Assembly: GCA_019313725.1 (NCBI GenBank)
Contig: JAFDAT010000161.1
Coordinates: 1-7,486 of the forward strand
Length of the DNA stretch: 7,486 bases
Source: Deltaproteobacteria bacterium
GTDB lineage: Bacteria; Desulfobacterota; Desulfobacteria; Desulfobacterales; B30-G6
Reading direction: 5' to 3'
Both the position numbers and the translations under genes were made by a program. The notes under the pieces are model-generated. The model did not search any database. It was not told the DNA's origin and was given only the letters and a program-made list of their open reading frames with translations. Positions 1-6,300 of this stretch are shown here, one piece after another (within the stretch, counting starts at the first letter, position 1; each line of letters starts with the position of its first letter).

Positions 1-1
1 T

Positions 2-25
2 TTGGTCCGGGCAATTCTTCAGTAG
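2..25 (+). CDS. secE: SecE C-terminus (partial, 5' end outside window)
   Basis: The frame beginning at base 2 reads LVRAILQ and stops at TAG (23-25). The family places SecE directly upstream of NusG in most bacteria, and a short hydrophobic tail ending a few residues after the last membrane helix is typical of SecE. SecE is the small essential subunit of the SecYEG translocation channel in the inner membrane. Only seven residues are visible, so the call rests mainly on gene order, on the hydrophobic tail and on the stop lying 15 bases before the nusG start. The stop is amber, and the frame is the same as that of nusG. Another upstream gene cannot be excluded. Confidence 0.55.
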   Translation: MVRAILQ

Positions 26-28
26 ACC

Positions 29-34
29 AAGGAG
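29..34 (+). promoter_or_regulatory. Shine-Dalgarno sequence of nusG
   Basis: AAGGAG is followed by six adenines and then GTG at 41. This is close to ideal spacing, and it decides the nusG start: translation should begin upstream of the in-frame TAG at 56-58 and not at a later codon. Confidence 0.8.
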
Positions 35-40
35 AAAAAA

Positions 41-571
41 GTGGTTCACAAATGGTAGATCGTCCATGTTTATTCAGGGTTCGAAAATAAGGTTAAATTA
101 GCGCTGGAGGAGAGGGTCGCAACTTCTCCGCATCCGGATAAATTCGGGGAGGTGCTGGTGCCGACCGAGGAAATTGTTGAACTGGTCAAGGGTAAACGCA
201 AGACTTCGTCCCGCAAGTTCTACCCGGGATATATTCTGATCAAAATGTTTCTGGATGACGAAACCTGGCACATTGTCAATGATACGTCCAAGGTCAGTGG
301 TTTTTTGGGTGGCAGGGAAAAGCCGGCGCCCATTTCGGATGAAGAGGCTGAACAGATTATCAGCCGCATGGAAGCCGGCAAGGAGAAGCCTCAACCGAAA
401 TACTATTTTGAGGCGGGTGACGAAATTCGCGTGATTGACGGACCGTTTACCAATTTCAACGGTACGGTTGAAGACGTAAATCCGGAAAAAGGCAAAATTA
501 AAGTGTTTGTCAGTATCTTCGGGCGTTCGACACCTGTGGAACTGGAATTTGTACAAGTTCAAAAAATATAG
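41..571 (+). CDS. nusG: Transcription termination/antitermination factor NusG, with an in-frame amber codon at position 6
   Basis: NusG binds the clamp of RNA polymerase through its NGN domain, suppresses pausing, and uses its KOW domain to contact Rho or ribosomal protein S10. From GTG 41 the frame reads VVHKW, then TAG, then [12 protein letters not shown], and continues without interruption to TAG at 569-571. That gives 176 positions, the normal family length. Visible family motifs are [23 protein letters not shown], the GFLGG and PAPIS segments of the NGN domain (about residues 4-115), and the KOW domain with DGPFTNFNG and [13 protein letters not shown] (about 120-176). The TAG sits where E. 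coli NusG has the Tyr of its KRWYVV motif. No other lesion is seen, so a decayed pseudogene is unlikely. Candidate causes are amber decoding, a recent mutation or a one-base sequence error. A restart at GTG 152 would lose the first 37 positions and break the NGN fold. Identity is certain; the status of codon 6 is open. Confidence 0.93.
56..58 (+). other. In-frame TAG at NusG codon 6, at the conserved tyrosine position
   Basis: The codons GTG GTT CAC AAA TGG TAG ATC GTC are in phase with the whole conserved nusG frame. Family members have Trp-Tyr followed by two hydrophobic residues here. TAG differs by one base from the two Tyr codons TAT and TAC. The reading is direct from the sequence; its biological meaning is unresolved. 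Confidence 0.9.
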
Positions 572-600
572 GACCTAATTTCAGGTAGGAGTGAGAAAAA

Positions 601-1023
601 ATGGCTAAAAAGGTAATAGCTCAGATTAAACTTCAGGTTGAAGCCGGAAAGGCCAACCCGTCCCCGCCCATCGGACCGGCTTTGGGACAGCATGGCGTCA
701 ATATAATGGACTTCTGCAAGGCGTTCAACGCCAGGACAGCCAATGACGATGGGATGATCATACCGGTTGTTATCACCGTCTTTCAGGACAGAACCTTCCA
801 ATTTATCACCAAAACGCCTCCGGCTTCCATTCTGCTGAAAAAAGCGGCTAAGGTAGCCAAAGGGGCCGGCGACCCCAAACGCGACCGTGTGGGAAAAGTT
901 ACGCGTGCCCAGGTGGAGGAGATAGCCAAACTGAAAATGGTTGATTTGAATGCCAACGATCTGGATGCAGCCTGCAATATTATCAGCGGCACTGCAAGAA
1001 GCATGGGGATAGACGTCGAATAA
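601..1023 (+). CDS. rplK: 50S ribosomal protein L11
   Basis: L11 binds the GTPase-associated region of 23S rRNA at the base of the L7/L12 stalk, takes part in factor-dependent GTP hydrolysis, and is needed for RelA activation in bacteria that have it. The 140-residue product has the full family length. The N-terminal domain (about 1-70) carries the proline-rich segment [13 protein letters not shown] at 18-30, which forms the thiopeptide-antibiotic pocket together with rRNA. The C-terminal rRNA-binding domain contains [15 protein letters not shown] and ends in the signature GTARSMGI (130-137). AGGAG at 587-591 precedes ATG 601 by nine bases. The gene starts 29 bases after the nusG stop and ends in a tandem TAA TAA (1021-1026). 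Nothing in the protein is unusual. Confidence 0.98.
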   Translation: MAKKVIAQIKLQVEAGKANPSPPIGPALGQHGVNIMDFCKAFNARTANDDGMIIPVVITVFQDRTFQFITKTPPASILLKKAAKVAKGAGDPKRDRVGKVTRAQVEEIAKLKMVDLNANDLDAACNIISGTARSMGIDVE

Positions 1024-1052
1024 TAAATTGTAAAAGGGAGTGAATAACTAAA

Positions 1053-1754
1053 ATGCCGAAGCGGGGTAAAAAATACCTAGAGGCTACAAAGAATCTAGGC
1101 CAGGAAAGAAAGAGTGTTAGTGATGCCGTGCAGGTGGCGATCGATTCATCTTACACCAAGTTCGATGAAACCGTGGATGTCGCGGTTCGTCTCGGTGTCG
1201 ATCCCAGGCACGCCGATCAAATGGTTCGTGGAACGGTGGTTTTGCCGAATGGAATCGGGAAAGAAGTCAAGGTTCTCGTATTTGCAAAAGGCGAAAAAGA
1301 ATCGGAAGCCCAGGAAGCCGGTGCGGATTTTGTCGGCAATGACGAATTGATCGCGAAGATCAAGGGTGGCTGGTTCGGTTTCGACAAGGCCGTGGCGACA
1401 CCGGACATCATGGGAACCGTCGGCAAAATTGGAAGACTGCTGGGGCCCCGGGGCCTGATGCCCAACGCAAAAACCGGTACGGTTACTTTTGACGTAGCCA
1501 GAGCTGTCAACGAGCTCAAGGCCGGCAAGATCGACTTTCGGGTTGAAAAAGCGGGCATCGTGCATGCGCCCATGGGCAAGGTATCCTTTGGCGCAGAGAA
1601 ACTAGTGCAGAATTTAACCGCCTTCTTAGAGACCATCATGCGTTTAAAACCGACGTCCAGCAAGGGGATTTACCTGAAAACATTGGCTATTTCAACGACC
1701 ATGGGGCCAGGAATCAGAATCGATACATCCTCTATAAAAGATCTGGTTAAATAA
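1053..1754 (+). CDS. rplA: 50S ribosomal protein L1
   Basis: L1 forms the mobile L1 stalk that helps release deacylated tRNA from the E site. In many bacteria it also represses translation of its own L11-L1 message. The product has 233 residues, almost the same as E. coli L1 (234). The two-domain fold is supported by [22 protein letters not shown] at about 42-63 (domain I, RNA binding) and by the diagnostic stretch [18 protein letters not shown], with MPNAKTGTV at 136-144. The C-terminal part returns to domain I with the conserved [12 protein letters not shown] segment. GGGAG at 1036-1040 serves ATG 1053, with a rather long 12-base spacer. The gene lies 29 bases after rplK, so the two are very probably cotranscribed. 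I could not identify an L1-binding operator with confidence. Confidence 0.98.
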   Translation: MPKRGKKYLEATKNLGQERKSVSDAVQVAIDSSYTKFDETVDVAVRLGVDPRHADQMVRGTVVLPNGIGKEVKVLVFAKGEKESEAQEAGADFVGNDELIAKIKGGWFGFDKAVATPDIMGTVGKIGRLLGPRGLMPNAKTGTVTFDVARAVNELKAGKIDFRVEKAGIVHAPMGKVSFGAEKLVQNLTAFLETIMRLKPTSSKGIYLKTLAISTTMGPGIRIDTSSIKDLVK

Positions 1755-1790
1755 GCAGAACGTCTGTTTCGGTTCCACGGCTTAACAGCG

Positions 1791-1796
1791 TATAAT
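1791..1796 (+). promoter_or_regulatory. Candidate -10 box of an rplJ promoter
   Basis: TATAAT matches the sigma-70 -10 consensus exactly and lies about 22 bases upstream of the L10 leader RNA, so transcription would start near 1803. The best -35 at 17-base spacing is only TTCGGT (1768-1773), which is weak. E. coli has an rplJ promoter in the equivalent place. A lone -10 match in a fairly AT-rich gap can occur by chance. Confidence 0.4.
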
Positions 1797-1817
1797 AAGA
1801 AGCAATAACGAAAAAAA

Positions 1818-1879
1818 ACCTGTCGAAGACCGCGGGTGCGTCAGAAGGCGCCTAAAAGGCAACGCCTGCCTGCCGAGAT
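1818..1879 (+). ncRNA. L10 leader: cis-regulatory RNA that binds L10-(L12)4
   Basis: The stretch ACCTGTCGAAGACCGCGGGT (1818-1837) matches my recollection of the L10 leader family: a kink-turn-like stem with GAAGAC inside flanking pairs ACCTG (1818-1822) and CGGGT (1833-1837; one G-U pair). It is followed by a hairpin AGGCG (1846-1850)/CGCCT (1863-1867) and by GCCTGCCGAGAT (1868-1879), the usual 3' element. In this family, free L10 bound to L7/L12 represses rplJ-rplL expression. The location upstream of rplJ is the expected one. The family assignment is by motif memory, and no covariance model was run. Confidence 0.82.
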
Positions 1880-1893
1880 AGTTTATTGAACAA

Positions 1894-1938
1894 TGATTCA
1901 AAAAGGGCGTAAGGAATCGATCTGCAATTTTTGAATCG
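1894..1938 (+). promoter_or_regulatory. Hairpin downstream of the L10 leader
   Basis: GATTCAAAAA (1895-1904) and TTTTTGAATC (1928-1937) are perfect reverse complements, extendable by one U-G pair at 1894/1938, with a 23-base loop. The stem is AT-rich and is not followed directly by a T-run, so it is not a normal terminator. It may be a switching or spacing element between the L10-binding site and the ribosome binding site. Confidence 0.45.
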
Positions 1939-1950
1939 GCAATAATTTGT

Positions 1951-1985
1951 CTCCTCCGGTTTTTTTCAAACATCAAGGAAGGAGG
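1951..1985 (+). promoter_or_regulatory. Possible Shine-Dalgarno-masking segment of rplJ
   Basis: CTCCTCC (1951-1957) precedes a run of seven T (1960-1966) and can pair, at least through CCTCC, with GGAGG (1981-1985), the Shine-Dalgarno core of rplJ. Such pairing would hide the ribosome binding site. It would give repression of the kind known for L10 leaders a direct target. The 5-bp core pairing is short, so this is inference. Confidence 0.4.
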
Positions 1986-1996
1986 TGTTAGTCAGC

Positions 1997-2518
1997 TTGA
2001 AAATAGAAGATAAAAAGAGAATTGCCCAGGACCTCAAGGAACGGTTCAAAAAGTCAAAAGTCATCATCGTAACCGACTATAAAGGTCTTAACGTGACGAA
2101 CATCAATGCATTGCGCCGAAAATTGCGCGAAGCCGATGTCGAATTCAAGGTGGTAAAGAACTCCCTGCTTATCAGGGCTGCAGAAGATACCGGTGTTGCG
2201 CTGATCAAAGAGCACTTCAAAGGGCCCAGCGCGGTCGCCATCAGCTATGACGACCCTGTCTCGCCTGCAAAGGTGCTGACAGAGTTTGCCGGCGAGTTCA
2301 AGGCGCTGGAAATCAAGGCTGGCGTGATGGGAGACAAGGTGCTGGATTTGAGTGCCATTAAAGCCCTCTCTGATCTGCCATCGCGTGAAGTCCTGCTGGG
2401 GATGGTACTTTCCACCATGAACGGTGTTCCCACGGCTTTTGCCAGAGCGCTGAGCGACAATATCGGCAGGCTCTTGAACGTCCTGACGGCAGTCAAAGAC
2501 CAGAAAGAAGCTGCATAA
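1997..2518 (+). CDS. rplJ: 50S ribosomal protein L10, TTG start
   Basis: L10 anchors the L7/L12 dimers to the ribosome and, in complex with them, represses its own operon. From TTG 1997 the protein is 173 residues, beginning MKIEDKKRIAQDLKERFKKS. The core DYKGLNV..LRRKLREADVEFKVVKNSLL (about 27-60) is the typical rRNA-binding N-terminal domain. The helical C-terminus after PSREVLLGMV binds the L12 N-terminal domains. AAGGAGG (1979-1985) lies 11 bases before the TTG. A frame-compatible GTG at 1985 overlaps the Shine-Dalgarno sequence itself and would add four non-family residues, so TTG is preferred. A weak start codon is plausible for a gene kept under tight autogenous control. The stop is TAA. 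Confidence 0.95.
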   Translation: MKIEDKKRIAQDLKERFKKSKVIIVTDYKGLNVTNINALRRKLREADVEFKVVKNSLLIRAAEDTGVALIKEHFKGPSAVAISYDDPVSPAKVLTEFAGEFKALEIKAGVMGDKVLDLSAIKALSDLPSREVLLGMVLSTMNGVPTAFARALSDNIGRLLNVLTAVKDQKEAA

Positions 2519-2573
2519 TCAGCATTTTAATTTAAAAAAACAATAATTTATCAGTACTGGAGGAAAGAAAAAA

Positions 2574-2960
2574 ATGGCCGAAATTACGAAAGAAGATGTC
2601 ATTGAATTTATAGCGAAAATGTCCGTGCTCGATCTCTCTGAACTTGTCAAAGAGATGGAGGAAAAATTTGGTGTTTCAGCGGCAGCCCCGGTTGCCATGA
2701 TGGCGGCAGGACCGGGTGATGCAGGTGCCGGTGCTGCAGCTGAAGAGCAGACCGAGTTCGACGTCGTGCTGACAGCCGCGGGTGACAAAAAAATCGCGGT
2801 CATCAAGGAAGTCAGATCCATCACCGGCCTTGGCCTGAAAGACGCGAAAGCACTTGTCGACGATGCGCCTAAAGCGGTTAAAGAGGGCATCCCAAAAGAG
2901 GAAGCCGACAAGATAATCGCTCAGCTCGAAGAAGCCGGGGCGCAGGTTGAATTGAAGTAA
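2574..2960 (+). CDS. rplL: 50S ribosomal protein L7/L12
   Basis: L7/L12 is the multicopy stalk protein that recruits and stimulates the translational GTPases. The 128-residue product is slightly longer than E. coli L12 (121). An N-terminal dimerisation domain (about 1-33) is followed by an Ala/Gly-rich hinge (about 34-58, with [14 protein letters not shown]), which accounts for the extra length. The globular C-terminal domain (about 60-128) has [20 protein letters not shown] and [15 protein letters not shown], the factor-binding face. TGGAGGA (2558-2564) lies well placed before ATG 2574. The 55-base gap after rplJ is very A/T-rich, which should leave the start unstructured. This fits the need for several L12 copies per L10 (inference). 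The stop is TAA. Confidence 0.98.
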   Translation: MAEITKEDVIEFIAKMSVLDLSELVKEMEEKFGVSAAAPVAMMAAGPGDAGAGAAAEEQTEFDVVLTAAGDKKIAVIKEVRSITGLGLKDAKALVDDAPKAVKEGIPKEEADKIIAQLEEAGAQVELK

Positions 2961-2986
2961 AGCTCCCATCAAACAATCCGTGTAAA

Positions 2987-3039
2987 CCTGTTGAGCCGGG
3001 TCCGATTATTGCGTACTGCAAGCCGGCCGGCTCAACGGG
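2987..3039 (+). promoter_or_regulatory. 13-bp stem just after rplL, with an internal 12-bp palindrome
   Basis: CCTGTTGAGCCGG (2987-2999) pairs with CCGGCTCAACGGG (3027-3039) through 13 positions, including one G-U pair, around a 27-base loop. The 3' arm overlaps the perfect palindrome AGCCGGCCGGCT (3021-3032). It begins 26 bases after the rplL stop. No T-run follows directly, so it is more likely an attenuator, processing or mRNA-protecting structure than a simple intrinsic terminator. Confidence 0.55.
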
Positions 3040-3043
3040 CATA

Positions 3044-3163
3044 ACTCCCTTTTTAAGCCACCGGCTCCGCCGGTGAGAATTGAAAAGGTTCTACCGATCC
3101 GGTGGGGATTGCATTGTAATCAAAGCCTTCAATGGTGCTAAGCCGGTGGCTTAAAAAGGGAGT
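3044..3163 (+). repeat. 120-bp palindromic element bounded by a perfect 23-bp inverted repeat
   Basis: Bases 3044-3066 (starting ACTCCCTTTTTAAGCC) and 3141-3163 (ending TTAAAAAGGGAGT) are exact reverse complements over 23 bp, separated by 74 bases. Each arm also has its own small hairpin: CACCGGC-TCC-GCCGGTG at 3059-3075 and TAAGCC-GGT-GGCTTA at 3139-3153. The interior adds ATTGAA..GG (3079-3088) against CCTTCAAT (3126-3133) and ACCG-ATC-CGGT (3093-3103). No coding frame is convincing. It could be a MITE or REP-like mobile repeat with terminal inverted repeats, or an operon-specific RNA structure acting as an RNase III-type processing or attenuation site. No clear target duplication flanks it. 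Confidence 0.75.
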
Positions 3164-3269
3164 GAAACCCAAGGATTTTATCTTTGTTTATTAAATGGTT
3201 CCAGTTTCACCTTCAATTGGTTTTCAACACATAAGGCCTTCAATGTATACAATAGAGCGCAATCGGCTC

Positions 3270-3278
3270 TGATATAAT
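3270..3278 (+). promoter_or_regulatory. Candidate extended -10 promoter for rpoB
   Basis: TGATATAAT contains an exact extended -10 motif (TGn followed by TATAAT at 3273-3278). Extended -10 promoters depend little on the -35 box, and none is evident here. Transcription would begin near 3285, leaving a leader of about 49 bases before rpoB. A second, weaker possibility is TATACA at 3246-3251 with TTCAAC (3223-3228) 17 bases upstream. No experimental support can be drawn from the sequence. Confidence 0.45.
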
Positions 3279-3298
3279 CAGTTCAGCACATCAACTGC

Positions 3299-3314
3299 TG
3301 GGGGGACGCCCCCA
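3299..3314 (+). promoter_or_regulatory. GC-rich hairpin directly upstream of the rpoB ribosome binding site
   Basis: TGGGGG (3299-3304) and CCCCCA (3309-3314) form a 6-bp stem with a GACG tetraloop. It ends ten bases before GGAG (3325-3328), the Shine-Dalgarno sequence of rpoB. It may insulate the start region from the structured upstream RNA or protect the 5' end of a short leader. It lacks a downstream T-run and is unlikely to be a terminator. Confidence 0.5.
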
Positions 3315-3333
3315 CAATCAATTTGGAGATGCC

Positions 3334-6300
3334 ATGTCGGAAAGACCTTCGGCTGTAAAGCGTATCAGGAAAAATTTTGGAAAAATCCGCAAGATCGTCG
3401 AAATACCGGATCTGATCGGTATGCAGCGGGAATCCTTTACCCGATTTTTGCAGATGGGTGTCGAGCCCGAAAATCGGCGGGACATCGGCCTGCAGGCCGT
3501 GTTCAAGTCCGTATTCCCCATAAAAGACTTTACCGGGAGTGCGTCCCTCGAGTTCGTCTCTTATCGGTTTGCCGAGATCAAGCACAGTGAAGATGAGTGT
3601 GTCCAGCGCGGGATGACATACGAACTTCCAGTTCGCATTACGGTGCGCCTTGTGGTTTACGAAATTGACAAAGACACGGGTGTATCCAACATACGCGATA
3701 TCAAAGAGCAGGAAATATATTTCGGAACCATTCCGCTGATGACGGCAAAGGGTACTTTTATCATCAACGGAACCGAGCGTGTCGTTGTCAGCCAGCTCCA
3801 CAGATCTTCGGGTGTGTTTTTCGACCACGACAAAGGCAAGTCCCATTCCAGTGGTAAAATTATCTACAGTGCCAGGGTTATTCCGGTTCGGGGATCATGG
3901 ATCGACATGGAGATCGACCCGAAAGATATCGTCCATATCCGCATCGATCGTCGCCGGAAATTCCCGATTACGATTCTGTTCAAATCTTTCGGTTTTTCCA
4001 CCGAGGATATTCTGAACTATTTTTACCGGATGGACCGAATCGTCATCCGCAAAAAGAAGATATTTAAAGCATTTGCCCCTGAACTATTGAAGGGACAGAA
4101 GGCCGACCAGGACATCAAAGATCCTGACACGGGCGAAGTCGTCGTAAAAAAGGGCCGTGTTTTTACCAAGCGTTCCTTGAAGCAGTTGAGCCAGAGCGGT
4201 CTCGACATGATCCCTGTCTCCGAAGAAGAACTCGATGAGAGGGTTTCCGCACGCACACTGGTGGACCCCGGCAGCGGAGAAGTCATTGTCCCGGCCAACG
4301 GTATCATTGATGTCGAAATTTTAGAAAGAATTGTCGATGCGGGTATCAAGGCGTTCGACGTGCTGCACATCGACGGTGTGGTCAGCAGTGATTCCATCCA
4401 CAAAACGATCCTGCTGGACAAGGTTGAAAAAAAGGAAGATGCACTGGTGGAGATCTACCGGCGTCTCAGACCCGGCAATCCAGCCACTCCGGAAGTGGCC
4501 CAGGATTTTGTGGATCACCTTTTTTTCAAATCGGCCTACTACGATCTTTCCAGCGTGGGGCGGTTGAAGCTGAACCTGCGCCTGGGCATTGATACGCCGG
4601 TTCAACTCAGAACCTTGAGAAGGGAAGATATTCTTCTAACGGTCAAAACACTTCTGCGGCTCCGGGACACCCAGGGGGTTGTGGATGATATCGACCATCT
4701 TGGCAACCGGCGCGTCCGGGCGGTGGGTGAACTCCTCGAAAACCAGTACCGTATCGGCCTGGTCCGCATGGAGCGCGCTATTAAAGAACGCATGAGCCTG
4801 CAGGAAGTCGACGCCCTGATGCCGCACGACCTGGTCAACCCGAAGCCGGTTTCCGCCGTGGTCAAAGAATTTTTCGGTACCAGCCAACTCAGCCAGTTCA
4901 TGGATCAGACCAATCCGTTGTCGGAAACGACCCATAAAAGAAGGTTGAGTGCACTCGGGCCCGGCGGCCTTACCCGTGAACGGGCCGGTTTTGAGGTGCG
5001 GGACGTACACCCGTCTCACTACGGCCGAATATGCCCCATTGAAACGCCCGAAGGTCCGAATATCGGACTCATCGTTTCGCTGAGCACATACGCCCGGGTA
5101 AATGATTACGGCTTTATCGAAACACCCTACAGGGTCGTGGAAAATGCCACGGTTTCAAAGGAAGTCAAATTTCTGAGTGCTTTTGAAGAAAAAGAGCATC
5201 CCATTGCCCAGGCAAATGCACCCATTGACGAGAAAGGGGAATATGTCAATCAGCTGGTAACGTCGCGTGTCGAGGGCGAATTCATGATGGTCGAACGGGA
5301 TAAAATCGAGTTGATGGACGTTTCTCCGAACCAGCTGGTGAGCGTGAGCGCCTCACTGATCCCGTTCCTGGAAAACGACGACGCCAACCGTGCGCTGATG
5401 GGTTCCAACATGCAGCGGCAGGCGGTTCCCCTGATTACCAGCGATGCCCCCCTGGTGGGTACGGGCATTGAAGGTGTTGTCGCCAAGGATTCCGGGGTTA
5501 CCGTCGTGGCCAACCGGGACGGCGTGGTGGTGGATGTCGATGCATCGCGCATTGTCCTGAGCCACGAACAGCCCGACGGTGAGTTTAGCAGTCCGGTCAC
5601 CATCTACAACCTGTCTAAGTTCATCCGGTCCAATCAGAACACCTGTTTCAACCATCGCCCTATCGTCAAGAAAGGGCAGCAGGTCAAGGCCGGGGATATC
5701 ATCGCCGATGGCCCGGCAACCGACAAGGGCGAGCTTGCGCTGGGGAAAAACGTGACCGTGGCCTTCATGCCCTGGGGCGGATACAACTTTGAGGACTCGA
5801 TTCTGGTGAGCGAGCGGCTGGTCAGGGACGGCACATACACTTCCGTGCATATCGAAGAGTTCGAAGTCGTGTCCAGGGACACGAAACTCGGCAAAGAGGA
5901 GATCACGCGCGACATCCCCAATGTCGGGGAGGAGGCTTTGAAAAACCTCGACGACAGCGGAATTATCCGGCTTGGTGCCGAAGTGACCCAGGGTGATATT
6001 CTGGTGGGTAAAATTACCCCCAAAGGGGAAACACAGCTTTCTCCCGAAGAGAAACTTTTACGCGCCATATTCGGCGAGAAGGCTGGGGATGTCAAGGACA
6101 CCTCCCTTCGGGTTCCCCCCGGGGTGGACGGTACCGTTATCGACGCCAAGGTTTTTTCGCGGCGCGGGACGGACAAGGATGAGCGTACCCAGAAAATCGA
6201 GAGCCGGGAGATAGCCTCGCTTGAAAAAGATCGTGAAGACAAGCTTGCCGCGATGAAGAAATTGATCTGTGAGCGCCTCGAAGCGGTTCTTGTGGGTCAG

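Noticed and set aside
52..90. Small frame from ATG 52 overlapping the nusG start, as a possible leader peptide or frameshifted N-terminus
   Set aside because: It encodes only 12 residues without NusG similarity, and its frame stops at TAA 88-90. Conserved residues on both sides of the TAG are in the frame of GTG 41, so no frameshift is needed.
152..571. A shorter nusG starting at GTG 152
   Set aside because: GGGGAGG at 146-152 could look like a ribosome binding site for GTG 158, but this DNA encodes the conserved FGEVLVP. A start here would remove the first strand and helix of the NGN domain, while the GTG at 41 has an ideal Shine-Dalgarno sequence and conserved residues follow it.
1985..1996. 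Upstream GTG start for rplJ at 1985
   Set aside because: The GTG lies inside the Shine-Dalgarno sequence AAGGAGGTG itself and would add residues not expected in L10.
3040..3167. Target-site duplication around the 120-bp palindromic element
   Set aside because: The bases next to the arms (CATA before, GAAA after) do not match, so no duplication supports insertion.
2961..3333. CRISPR array or a small gene in the rplL-rpoB gap
   Set aside because: The repeats are inverted pairs, not regularly spaced direct repeats, and no frame with a ribosome binding site and start is convincing.
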